From Gammaproteobacteria bacterium (GTDB lineage Bacteria; Pseudomonadota; Gammaproteobacteria; Burkholderiales; Thiobacillaceae), in the NCBI GenBank assembly GCA_018820745.1, contig JAHJNP010000260.1, positions 1-12,948 of the forward strand: a stretch of DNA of 12,948 bases, given 5' to 3'. The notes under the pieces were generated by a model that saw only the letters and a program-made list of their open reading frames with translations, did not search any database and was not told the origin of the DNA. This document shows, in pieces, positions 1 through 7,573 of the stretch. The stretch's first letter is position 1, and each line of letters opens with the position of its first letter. A program made the translations under genes and the position numbers.

Positions 1-274
1 CTTCGTCGAGCGACTGCGTGAGCGCGACCGGCTTGACGCGGGCGACCACGCCCTGATGCCTGGCGGCCTTGCCGACCAGGCGGGTCAGGCGGTCAGCTTC
101 GACCTGAGCCAGCTTGACCCCGTTGTCCTTGGCCTGATGCACCAGGTCGCGCGCGCGCGCGTCGCGGCGGGTGAGGTCGAGATAGATTTCCAGCACGCCC
201 GACGGGTCCTGGCGCAAGCGGGCCAGGACGGGGTGAAAGCCGTAGATCAGCTTTTCGGCAGACTTCTCGCTCAT
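1..274 (-). CDS. rlmB: 23S rRNA (guanosine-2'-O)-methyltransferase RlmB, N-terminal part (cut by window edge)
   Basis: This is the 5' end of a SpoU/TrmH-family methyltransferase; 91 codons are visible and the rest lies beyond base 1. The reverse-strand translation begins MSEKSAEKLIYGFHPVLARL, and the YGFHPVLARLR stretch is characteristic of the RlmB N-terminal substrate-binding domain. RlmB 2'-O-methylates the conserved P-loop guanosine of 23S rRNA (G2251 in E. coli). The catalytic SPOUT-knot domain would be off-window, so activity cannot be judged here. The ATG at 274-272 overlaps the TGA of rnr (ATGA, 4 bp), indicating co-transcription and translational coupling. The rnr-rlmB order is common in proteobacteria, which supports the call. 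Confidence 0.9.
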   Translation of the reverse strand, partial: MSEKSAEKLIYGFHPVLARLRQDPSGVLEIYLDLTRRDARARDLVHQAKDNGVKLAQVEADRLTRLVGKAARHQGVVARVKPVALTQSLDE

Positions 275-2571
275 TGCTTCTTGCTGCCGGCCTTGGCTTT
301 CGCCGTCCGCGGTTTGGACGATTTCTTTTTCGGCGCCGATTGCTCGAACGCGCGCTGCATGTCGTGCGCAGCGCTCTCCTGTTCAACCAGGCTGAAATCG
401 ATCTTGCTGGTTTCGATGTCGGCACGCAGCACCTTGATGCGGATGCGGTCGCCCAGGCGGTAGCGCTTGCCAGTCCGCTCGCCCAGCATCAAGTGCTTGG
501 CCTGATCGTAGTGGAAGTAATCCTGGCCGAGCTCGGATACGTGAACCAGGCCTTCGATGAAGATGTCGTCGATTGCGACAAACATGCCGAAACTGGTGAC
601 CGCGCTCACCGTACCGTTATATTCGTCGCCGACGCGATCGCGCATGAAATAGGTTTTCAGCCAGGCGTCGACATCGCGCGTGGCGTCATCGGCACGGCGC
701 TCGGTCATCGAGCAGTGGGTGCCGATTTCCGCCAGCCCCTTGACCGGCAGTTTCACGCCCTGCAGCACCGCCTTGATGCCGCGATGCACCAGCAGATCGG
801 GATAGCGCCGGATCGGTGAGGTGAAGTGGGTGTAGGCCTCATACGCCAGGCCGAAATGCCCCTTGTTGTCCGGGCTGTAGACCGCCTGCCGCAACGAACG
901 CAGCATCACGGTCTGCAACAGTGCATGATCGGGACGCGGCTTGATCTGCTCCAGCAACGCGGCGTAATCCTTGGCATGCGGCTTGTCGCCGCCGCCGAGG
1001 TCGAGCCCGAATTCGGCGAGGAAGCTGCGCAGCGCAGCGAGTTTCTCGGGGGTCGGGCCTTCGTGCACGCGGTACAGCGCGGGCTGCTTTTTCTCCTGCA
1101 GAAAGTCCGACGCGCACACGTTGGCCGCCAGCATGCATTCCTCGATGATGCGGTGCGCGTCATTGCGGACCACCGGCACGATGTCCTTGATCTTGCCCTG
1201 GTCGTCGAAAATGATCTGCGTTTCGGTCGAGCCGAAGTCGATCGCGCCACGCTTGGCGCGCGCCTTCAGCATGGTGCGGAACAGCTTATCCAGCGCCTGC
1301 AGGTGCGGCATCATCGCAGCGTGTTTCGGCTCCGGTTCGGCCTCACCGGAGAGCCAGTCCCAGACCTGATTGTAGGTCAGGCGTGCGTGTGAATAGATCA
1401 CCGCCGGGTAGAAGCGGTATTCCTTGACGCTGCCGGTACTGGTGATGCGCATGTCGCACACCATCGACAAGCGGTCGACTTCCGGGTTGAGCGAGCACAG
1501 GCCATTGGACAGCGCCTCGGGCAGCATGGGGATGACGCGGCGCGGGAAGTACACCGAGTTGCCTCGGTTGAGGCCTTCGCTGTCGAGCGCATCACGCGGC
1601 TGCACGTAATGGCTGACGTCGGCAATCGCCACCACCAGCCGGTAGCCGCTGCGGCCGAGCGGCTCGCAGTACACCGCATCGTCGAAGTCGCGCGCGGTCT
1701 CGCTGTCGATGGTGACAAGCGGCAGATGGCGGATGTCCTCGCGTTCGGCCATGTCCTTTTTCTGCACCTTGCCCGGCAGCCTGGACGCCTGCGCCTCGAC
1801 GTCCGGCGGGAACACATAGGGCAGATCGTGCTTGCGCAGCGCGATCTCGATTTCCATGCCGGGGCCGGTGAAGCTGCCGATGACCTCGGTCACCCGCCCG
1901 ATCGCCTCGTTGTGCGCACCGGGCTGGGTGACGATCTCCACCGTGACCACTTGGCCGGACTGCGCGGATCCCGCGTGTTCGGTCGGCACCAGGATGTCCT
2001 GGTTGATGCGGCGGTTCTCCGCAATCAGGAAACCAACACCGCCTTCGAGGTAGTAGCGGCCGACGATGAATTTGTTGACGTGCTCCAGCACCTCGACGAT
2101 TTTCGCCTCGCGCCGCCCGCGCCGATCGAAGCCCGCCACCCGAACCATCACCCGGTCGCCGTGCAGCACGCGGTGCATTTCCTTGGGCGAGAGATAGAGA
2201 TCGTCGCCGCCCTCCTCCGGCACCACGAAGCCGAAGCCGTCGGGGTGGCCTTCGACGCGGCCCTTGATCAGGTCCAGCTTGTCCGGCAGGCACAGCTGGC
2301 GCTTGCGGTTGAGCATCAGCTGGCCGTCGCGCTGCATCGCGCCGAGGCGCCGCTGGAACAGGTCGCGCTCGGCCTCGGTGATTTCCAGCTGCGCGGCAAA
2401 GGCGTCGGCGTCGACCGGACAGCCTGCCTCGGCCAGCAGTTGCAGGATGTATTCGCGGCTCGGAAGCGGCGACTCGTAGCGCTCAATCTCGCGCTCGTAG
2501 AACGGATCGGCCTGGCGAATCGCCGGAATTTCGTGTTTGTTTGCGCGGCTGCGCGATTTGGTCGTTGACAA
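271..2571 (-). CDS. rnr: Ribonuclease R (RNB-family 3'-5' exoribonuclease)
   Basis: The 766-residue protein degrades structured RNA processively from the 3' end in mRNA and rRNA decay. Visible parts: an N-terminal helix-turn-helix-like region (about 30-95), cold-shock domains (about 100-260), and the RNB catalytic core with TIDSETARDFDDAV near 287-300. The metal-binding aspartates are D289, D295, D297 and D298, matching the E. coli residues with a constant offset of 17. The DDATRDVDAWLK segment near 640 is typical of RNase R. A C-terminal S1 domain starts at GDEYNGTVSAVTSFGMFV, followed by a Lys/Ala-rich basic tail as in other RNase R proteins. The start is a TTG at 2571: an in-frame TAG lies 16 bases upstream and the first in-frame ATG is at residue 79, inside conserved sequence. 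The ribosome-binding site is weak (GAG about 6 bases upstream). The 5' end overlaps the -35 box of the divergent tRNA-Leu promoter. Confidence 0.95.
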   Translation of the reverse strand: MSTTKSRSRANKHEIPAIRQADPFYEREIERYESPLPSREYILQLLAEAGCPVDADAFAAQLEITEAERDLFQRRLGAMQRDGQLMLNRKRQLCLPDKLDLIKGRVEGHPDGFGFVVPEEGGDDLYLSPKEMHRVLHGDRVMVRVAGFDRRGRREAKIVEVLEHVNKFIVGRYYLEGGVGFLIAENRRINQDILVPTEHAGSAQSGQVVTVEIVTQPGAHNEAIGRVTEVIGSFTGPGMEIEIALRKHDLPYVFPPDVEAQASRLPGKVQKKDMAEREDIRHLPLVTIDSETARDFDDAVYCEPLGRSGYRLVVAIADVSHYVQPRDALDSEGLNRGNSVYFPRRVIPMLPEALSNGLCSLNPEVDRLSMVCDMRITSTGSVKEYRFYPAVIYSHARLTYNQVWDWLSGEAEPEPKHAAMMPHLQALDKLFRTMLKARAKRGAIDFGSTETQIIFDDQGKIKDIVPVVRNDAHRIIEECMLAANVCASDFLQEKKQPALYRVHEGPTPEKLAALRSFLAEFGLDLGGGDKPHAKDYAALLEQIKPRPDHALLQTVMLRSLRQAVYSPDNKGHFGLAYEAYTHFTSPIRRYPDLLVHRGIKAVLQGVKLPVKGLAEIGTHCSMTERRADDATRDVDAWLKTYFMRDRVGDEYNGTVSAVTSFGMFVAIDDIFIEGLVHVSELGQDYFHYDQAKHLMLGERTGKRYRLGDRIRIKVLRADIETSKIDFSLVEQESAAHDMQRAFEQSAPKKKSSKPRTAKAKAGSKKQ

Positions 2572-2593
2572 TTTAATCTCTGCTCTCTAGAAT
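2565..2593 (+). promoter_or_regulatory. Near-consensus sigma-70 promoter of tRNA-Leu
   Basis: TTGACA (2565-2570, perfect -35), a 17-base spacer (2571-2587) and TAGAAT (2588-2593, 5/6 match to -10) precede the tRNA by 12 bases. The bases after the -10 box are GCGCGCC (2594-2600), a GC-rich discriminator of the kind found at stringently controlled stable-RNA promoters. The -35 hexamer lies inside rnr codons 1-3 and the spacer covers the rnr leader. Transcript start is inferred at about 2600. Confidence 0.85.
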
Positions 2594-2605
2594 GCGCGCC
2601 TTATT

Positions 2606-2690
2606 GCCCAGATGGCGGAATTGGTAGACGCGCACGGTTCAGGTCCGTGTGCCGCAAGGTGTGGAGGTTCGAGTCCTCTTCTGGGCACCA
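2606..2690 (+). tRNA. tRNA-Leu, anticodon CAG
   Basis: The 85-nt gene folds as a class II tRNA. The acceptor stem GCCCAGA (2606-2612) pairs with TCTGGGC (2680-2686), followed by discriminator A and an encoded CCA (2688-2690). The D-arm contains GGTAGAC. The anticodon stem CACGG/CCGTG (2633-2637 with 2645-2649) encloses loop TTCAGGT, with anticodon CAG at 2640-2642. The long variable arm (about 2650-2662, GCC/GGT stem) is expected for leucine. The T-arm GGAGG-TTCGAGT-CCTCT spans 2663-2679. It reads CUG codons. It is the only plus-strand gene in the window and is flanked by its own promoter and terminator. Confidence 0.97.
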
Positions 2691-2702
2691 AATGTTGCAA
2701 GC

Positions 2703-2729
2703 AAAAAGCCGACCCCGTGTCGGCTTTTT
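2703..2729. terminator. Bidirectional intrinsic terminator between tRNA-Leu and purA
   Basis: AAAAAGCCGAC (2703-2713) pairs perfectly with GTCGGCTTTTT (2719-2729) around the loop CCCGT. On the plus strand the stem ends in a T-run that continues to 2735, terminating the tRNA. On the minus strand the A-run becomes a T-run 25 bases after the purA stop, so the same hairpin should also stop the hflX-purA transcript. rnr then needs its own promoter below 2703; I could not identify a convincing one. Confidence 0.9.
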
Positions 2730-2754
2730 GTTTTTATGCAATTTACTATAAACA

Positions 2755-4071
<1,317 letters not shown>

Positions 4072-5037
4072 TTATTGTGTGTCCGAACTGGCCATGGCCA
4101 GTTCGCGCAAATCCAGACTGAATCCGGTGGCCGGACGCGCCCGGCCGAATACCCGCCCCACTTCGTCGTAGCGTCCGCCCTGCGCAATCGCATGGCTGCG
4201 CCCGCCCGTGTAGGCGGCAAACACGACCCCGCTGTGATAACCGTAGCCACGCAGTTCGGCCAGATCATAGGCCGCCTCGACGTTGACCAGCCCCTGGTCG
4301 AGCAGCTCCAGGGTATCCAGTGCGGCCGCGACTGCAGCCAACTGTGGCAGGCGCGCACGCGCCTCGGCCAACACGCTGCGGTCGCCATACAGCTGCGGCA
4401 GCGCGGCAAAGGCGTCGCGCAGGGCAATCGGCAAGCCGGCGGTCAAAACCGCCACGGCGCTGCTGTCCTTGGCCTGCAGCGCACCGAACAACTGGTGCTC
4501 GACCTCGCCGCTCAAGCCGGCTTCCTGCGCCAGCGCACGGTAAACCCCCACGTGGCCGATGTCGAGCTGCACCGTTTTCACGCCGCACGCGGACAGACCC
4601 TGCAGCATCAGCGTAAGGATTTCAAGATCCGCTTCGGCGCCCGCTTCGCCATACAGCTCCGCGCCGATCTGGATCGGTTCGCGCGAGCGATGAAAGCCAT
4701 CGGACTGGGTATGCAGCACGCTGCCCGCATAGCACAGGCGATTGACGGCATTGGCGGCCAGCAGGTGGGCATCGATGCGCGCCACCTGCGGCGTGATGTC
4801 GGCACGCACGCCCATCAAGCGTCCGGACAACTGATCGACCAGCTTGAAGGTCTTGAGGTCGAGATCGGCCCCCACCCCGGTCAGCAGCGAATCGAGGTAT
4901 TCCATCAGCGGCGGGATCACCAGCTGGTAGCCGCGGCTACGGAACAGGTCGAGCAGCGCGCGCCGCATGTCTTCCATGCGCCAGGCCTGTGGCGGCAGCA
5001 CATCCTCGACGTTTTCGGGCAATAACCAGGCAGTCAT
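4072..5037 (-). CDS. hisZ: ATP phosphoribosyltransferase regulatory subunit HisZ
   Basis: The 321-residue protein is a histidyl-tRNA-synthetase paralogue lacking the tRNA-binding and charging function. It pairs with the short form of HisG to make ATP phosphoribosyltransferase, the first and feedback-controlled step of histidine synthesis. Class II synthetase-like features visible: WLLPENVEDVLPPQAWRME at the N-terminus, the motif-2 region REPIQIGAELYGE and the motif-3-like GGRYDEVGRVFGRARPATGF. It lacks the C-terminal anticodon-binding domain, so its length fits HisZ rather than HisS. No hisG is in the window. The ATG at 5037 lacks a Shine-Dalgarno sequence. It sits one base after the stop (5039-5041) of the original DUF2065 reading frame, which suggests it once depended on translational coupling now broken by the upstream insertion. 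Confidence 0.93.
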   Translation of the reverse strand: MTAWLLPENVEDVLPPQAWRMEDMRRALLDLFRSRGYQLVIPPLMEYLDSLLTGVGADLDLKTFKLVDQLSGRLMGVRADITPQVARIDAHLLAANAVNRLCYAGSVLHTQSDGFHRSREPIQIGAELYGEAGAEADLEILTLMLQGLSACGVKTVQLDIGHVGVYRALAQEAGLSGEVEHQLFGALQAKDSSAVAVLTAGLPIALRDAFAALPQLYGDRSVLAEARARLPQLAAVAAALDTLELLDQGLVNVEAAYDLAELRGYGYHSGVVFAAYTGGRSHAIAQGGRYDEVGRVFGRARPATGFSLDLRELAMASSDTQ

Positions 5038-5038
5038 T

Positions 5039-5073
5039 TCAATTCAGCATCAGCAACAAAAAAACGCCGCCTA
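5039..5073 (-). pseudogene. Severed 3' end of the DUF2065 gene
   Basis: Read on the minus strand this short stretch encodes GGVFLLLMLN followed by TGA (5041-5039). That is a hydrophobic end of the sort that closes DUF2065 proteins. It lies on the far side of the palindromic element from the rest of the gene. Joining it to the 5' part at the shared TAGGC (minus-strand sense) keeps one reading frame and gives a 56-residue protein, somewhat short for a family of about 60-65 residues. So the junction may have lost some bases, or the true ends may differ slightly. Confidence 0.6.
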
Positions 5074-5076
5074 CAT

Positions 5077-5108
5077 CCGGGCGGGCCAACACGCATTTCA
5101 CGCCTGCG
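5077..5108 (+). repeat. Left terminal inverted repeat of the element
   Basis: It begins CCGGGCGGGCCAACACGCAT and ends CACGCCTGCG. It matches the reverse complement of 5315-5346 at 29 of 32 positions; mismatches are at repeat positions 9, 24 and 27. All three are transitions, as expected of drift or of selection to keep pairing with G-U wobbles. Confidence 0.88.
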
Positions 5109-5113
5109 ACGGC

Positions 5114-5203
5114 GGCGATTCGGGATGCAGTCCGCGAAGCGAGATGCGCCGCAGTGTCGTTCACTGCAAGCATCTCGCGACAAAGGAATGCGCCCGAATC
5201 GCC
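5114..5203. repeat. Internal nested palindrome A
   Basis: GGCGATTCGGG (5114-5124) pairs perfectly with CCCGAATCGCC (5193-5203). Inside it, GCGAGATGC (5139-5147) pairs with GCATCTCGC (5170-5178). At the tip, GCAGTG (5151-5156) pairs with CACTGC (5162-5167) around the loop TCGTT. The three perfect stems are co-axial, so the strand could fold into one long, interrupted hairpin. Confidence 0.85.
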
Positions 5204-5493
5204 CCCGTCCCTTCGGGTTGCTGCAGGAAAGCGCGTATGCGGCGTTGCGCCGCTTGGCAAGGGACGGCCCTTGCCAGCGCGACGCGCCTTGCATCCATCG
5301 CTTTCCTGCAGCAACGCAGACGCGAAATGCGTGTTGGTCCGCCCGGGGCAGCGCCTATGAAACGCAACTGGCCGTCGCTGAGTTCCAGCATCCGGCGGAA
5401 GCCGTCCCGCCACACGGCAGGCGCAGCAAACGGCAGGATCCCTTCAATCACAAGCAACAGTCCGATTGCCGCAAGCCAGTCGGAACCGGTCAT
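5161..5493 (-). CDS. DUF2065 (YjeT-like) small inner-membrane protein with C-terminus replaced by inserted element
   Basis: Residues 1-47 are clearly DUF2065: MTGSDWLAAIGLLLVIEGIL (first membrane helix), PFAAPAVWRDGFRRMLELSD, then GQLRFIG. The family is normally about 60-65 residues and ends with a second hydrophobic helix. Here, after residue 47, the frame enters the right end of a palindromic element and continues for 63 unrelated, Arg/Cys-rich residues to a stop at 5161. The product, if made, lacks its second helix, so the gene is probably damaged. The function of the family is unknown; it often sits beside hflC in beta- and gammaproteobacteria. The ATG at 5493 overlaps the hflC stop by 4 bp (ATGA). 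The missing end is still readable at 5039-5073. Confidence 0.8.
   Translation of the reverse strand: MTGSDWLAAIGLLLVIEGILPFAAPAVWRDGFRRMLELSDGQLRFIGAAPGGPTRISRLRCCRKAMDARRVALARAVPCQAAQRRIRAFLQQPEGTGAIRAHSFVARCLQ
5217..5315. repeat. Internal nested palindrome B
   Basis: GTTGCTGCAGGAAAGCG (5217-5233) pairs perfectly over 17 bp with CGCTTTCCTGCAGCAAC (5299-5315). At the centre GGCAAGGG (5256-5263) pairs with CCCTTGCC (5268-5275) around ACGG. CCGTCCCTT (5205-5213) could alternatively pair with AAGGGACGG (5259-5267), so two competing folds are possible. Confidence 0.85.
5315..5346 (-). repeat. Right terminal inverted repeat of the element
   Basis: This is the inverted partner of 5077-5108 with 29/32 matches. 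On the minus strand it is read in the DUF2065 frame as the foreign residues PGGPTRISRLR, so the repeat itself now codes for the start of the replaced C-terminus. Confidence 0.88.
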
Positions 5494-6371
5494 TGACCAC
5501 CGGCGGCGCGCGGATTCTTCATGTACTTGAAGAAGTCTGCGCTGGGATCGAGCACCATCACGTCGCTCTTGCTCTTGAAGCTTTCACGATAGGCCTGCAT
5601 CGAACGATAGAACGCATAAAATTCGGCGTTCTTGCCATACGCTCCGGCATACACGGCCGAGGCCTTGGCATCGCCCTCACCCTTGACGCGCTGGGCATCA
5701 CGATAGGCCTCGGCGATGATCACTTCCTTCTGTTTGTCGGCGTCGGCCCTGATTTTTTCGGCCTCCGCCGCGCCGGTCGAACGCAGCTCGTTGGCCACCT
5801 GCTTGCGTTCGGCCTCCATCCGGCGATAGACGTTTTCCGACACCGCTTCAGGCAGATCGACCCGCTTGATTCGCACGTCCACCACCTGCACGCCGATCGT
5901 TCGCGCATCCTGGTCTGCCTTGGCGCGAATGATGCTCATGATTTCCTCACGGCTTCCCGACACCACCGCGTTGATGGTGCGTTTGCCGAACTCGGCGCGC
6001 AGGCCGTCGTTGACCGTCTGATTCAGGCGAATCTCCGCCCGCCGCTCGTCGCCGCCGACCGACACATAGAACTGCCGGGCATCGATCACCCGCCACTTGA
6101 TGAACGAATCCACCAGCACGTTTTTCTTTTCCGAGGTGATGAAGCGCTCCGGATCGGCGGCATCCAGCGTCAGGATGCGCGTATCGAAATAGCGCACATT
6201 CTGCACCAGCGGCAGCTTGAAATAGAGGCCGGGCTTGGTCTTCACCGACACCACTTCACCCAACTGGAACACCAGGGCGTTCTGCCGCTGGTCCACCGTG
6301 AATATGCTGGCGCTCAGCACCACCAGCAAGACAATCAGCGCAATCAGGATAAAACCGAGATACTTGCTCAT
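5490..6371 (-). CDS. hflC: HflC, SPFH-domain modulator of FtsH protease
   Basis: The 293-residue protein has an N-terminal membrane anchor (about residues 4-23, GFILIALIVLLVVLSASIF) followed by a periplasmic SPFH/band-7 domain starting at TVDQRQNALVFQLGEV. A charged, Ala/Glu-rich coiled-coil follows (ERKQVANELRSTGAAEAEKI, about 185-235). The tail contains DVMVLDPSADFFKYM, a typical HflC ending. With HflK it forms a large membrane assembly around FtsH that restrains degradation of membrane proteins. The start overlaps the hflK stop by 4 bp, and its stop overlaps the DUF2065 start by 4 bp, so the three genes are translationally linked. Confidence 0.96.
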   Translation of the reverse strand: MSKYLGFILIALIVLLVVLSASIFTVDQRQNALVFQLGEVVSVKTKPGLYFKLPLVQNVRYFDTRILTLDAADPERFITSEKKNVLVDSFIKWRVIDARQFYVSVGGDERRAEIRLNQTVNDGLRAEFGKRTINAVVSGSREEIMSIIRAKADQDARTIGVQVVDVRIKRVDLPEAVSENVYRRMEAERKQVANELRSTGAAEAEKIRADADKQKEVIIAEAYRDAQRVKGEGDAKASAVYAGAYGKNAEFYAFYRSMQAYRESFKSKSDVMVLDPSADFFKYMKNPRAAGGQ

Positions 6372-7567
6372 GGCCGATCCTCCCGATCGCGACTGCGGAA
6401 AGCGTCACGCGAGCGAGTGTCCACGGGTGCCGCGGGGGGCGCGGCCGGCAACTGCGACAGGGCGTCCGGGCCGCCGCTGTAGGGCTGACTCACGGTCTGC
6501 TGTAATTTGTCGAGCGGCAGATAGAGGAGGCTGTTGCCGCCCTTCTGATCCACCAATATTTTGCTGGTGTTGTTCATCACGGTCTGCATGGTGTCGAGAT
6601 AGATACGCTGGCGCGTGACCTGGGGCGCCTTCTGATATTCAGTGAAAATTTGCGCAAAGCGGCTGGCTTCACCCTCTGAGTTGGCAATCACCGACAGTTT
6701 GTAGCCTTCGGCCTCTGCCGCCAGACGCGACGCCAGGCCCCGGGCCCGCGGCACGATGTCGTTAAAATAGGCCTCGGCTTCATTTTTCAGGCGTTCACGA
6801 TCCTGTCCGGCCTTGACCGCGTCGTCGAACGCAGCCTGCACCTGCTCGGGCGGCTGGATGTTCTGCAGGGTCACCTGGCTGACGCTGATGCCGGTCTTGT
6901 AGCGATCGAGAATCTGTTGCAGCAGCACCTTGGCGCGTGCGGCGATGTCGGCGCGCCCTTCATACAGAACGTAATCCATTTTGCTTTTGCCGACGATTTC
7001 GCGCATCGCGGTTTCTGCCACTTGCAGCACCGTTTCTTCTGGTCCACGGTTAACGAACAGGAAATCTTTCGGGTCTTTCAGGATGTACTGGACGGCGAAC
7101 TGCAGATCAATGATGTTCTCATCGTCCGTCAGCATCAGCGATTCCTTCAGCACCTTGCTCTTGACGTCGCTGCGGTAGCCGATTTCAACGGTGCGCACCT
7201 GATCGACGTTGACCACCTCGCGCGATTCGATCGGCCACGGCAGATGCCAGCGCGGGCCGGGATCGGTCGTCTCGACATATTCCCCAAAGCGCAGCACCAC
7301 GCCACGCTTGCCGGTATCGACAATGTAAAACCCGCTCGCCACCCACACCAGCGCCAGCGCGCCGATCAGCAAGCCGATCAGACCGCCGCTCGGCAAGCCG
7401 CTCGGGGAAAGACCGCCACCGCCCTCTCCGCCGCCGCCGCCGTCCTTGCTGCCGAACATGCCATTGAGGCGCTGATTGATGCGGCGCCAGATCTCGTCGA
7501 GGTCAGGCGGTCCGCTGTTTTTGTTGCGGTTGCCGTTGTTGCCCCATTGGGGATCGTTCCATGCCAT
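6368..7567 (-). CDS. hflK: HflK, SPFH-domain modulator of FtsH protease
   Basis: The 399-residue partner of HflC has a cytoplasmic N-terminus with MAWNDPQWGNNG and PPDLDEIWRRINQRL. A glycine-rich stretch (about 43-52) precedes one membrane helix (about 62-82, GLIGLLIGALALVWVASGFY). The SPFH domain starts at IVDTGKRGVVLRFGEYV, followed by a coiled-coil (AEAYFNDIVPRARGLASRLA and onward) and a Pro/Ala-rich, charged C-terminal tail. The length is normal for the family. The ATG at 7567 lies 6 bases after the hflX stop (TAA) and has no obvious Shine-Dalgarno sequence, so coupling to hflX is likely. Confidence 0.96.
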   Translation of the reverse strand: MAWNDPQWGNNGNRNKNSGPPDLDEIWRRINQRLNGMFGSKDGGGGGEGGGGLSPSGLPSGGLIGLLIGALALVWVASGFYIVDTGKRGVVLRFGEYVETTDPGPRWHLPWPIESREVVNVDQVRTVEIGYRSDVKSKVLKESLMLTDDENIIDLQFAVQYILKDPKDFLFVNRGPEETVLQVAETAMREIVGKSKMDYVLYEGRADIAARAKVLLQQILDRYKTGISVSQVTLQNIQPPEQVQAAFDDAVKAGQDRERLKNEAEAYFNDIVPRARGLASRLAAEAEGYKLSVIANSEGEASRFAQIFTEYQKAPQVTRQRIYLDTMQTVMNNTSKILVDQKGGNSLLYLPLDKLQQTVSQPYSGGPDALSQLPAAPPAAPVDTRSRDAFRSRDREDRP

Positions 7568-7573
7568 ATCGAT

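Larger units (their letters stand above)
5074..5352. mobile_element. MITE/REP-like palindromic element inserted in the DUF2065 gene
   Basis: A 279-bp non-autonomous-looking element carries 32-bp terminal inverted repeats (5077-5108 and 5315-5346, 29/32 identical). It contains two large nested internal palindromes (5114-5203 and 5217-5315). GCCTA occurs on both sides (5069-5073 and 5353-5357) and may be a 5-bp target duplication. It carries no recognisable transposase. It splits the DUF2065 gene so that the 5' part runs into the element and stops at 5161. Several frames stay open through it on both strands, but none resembles a known protein. Which element family it belongs to, and what enzyme moves it, cannot be told from the sequence. 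Confidence 0.7.

Noticed and set aside
5077..5346. Integron attC site or CRISPR-like structure
   Set aside because: The ends lack the GTTRRRY/RYYYAAC core arrangement, no integrase is present, and there are no regularly spaced direct repeats.
4967..5530. Plus-strand open frame of 187 codons running through the palindromic element
   Set aside because: Several frames on both strands are open across the element because of its base composition and symmetry. The translations are Arg/Ala/Cys-rich and resemble no transposase.
5466..6482. 338-codon plus-strand open frame opposite hflC
   Set aside because: It is an antisense shadow of hflC, His-rich, with no family similarity that I recognise.
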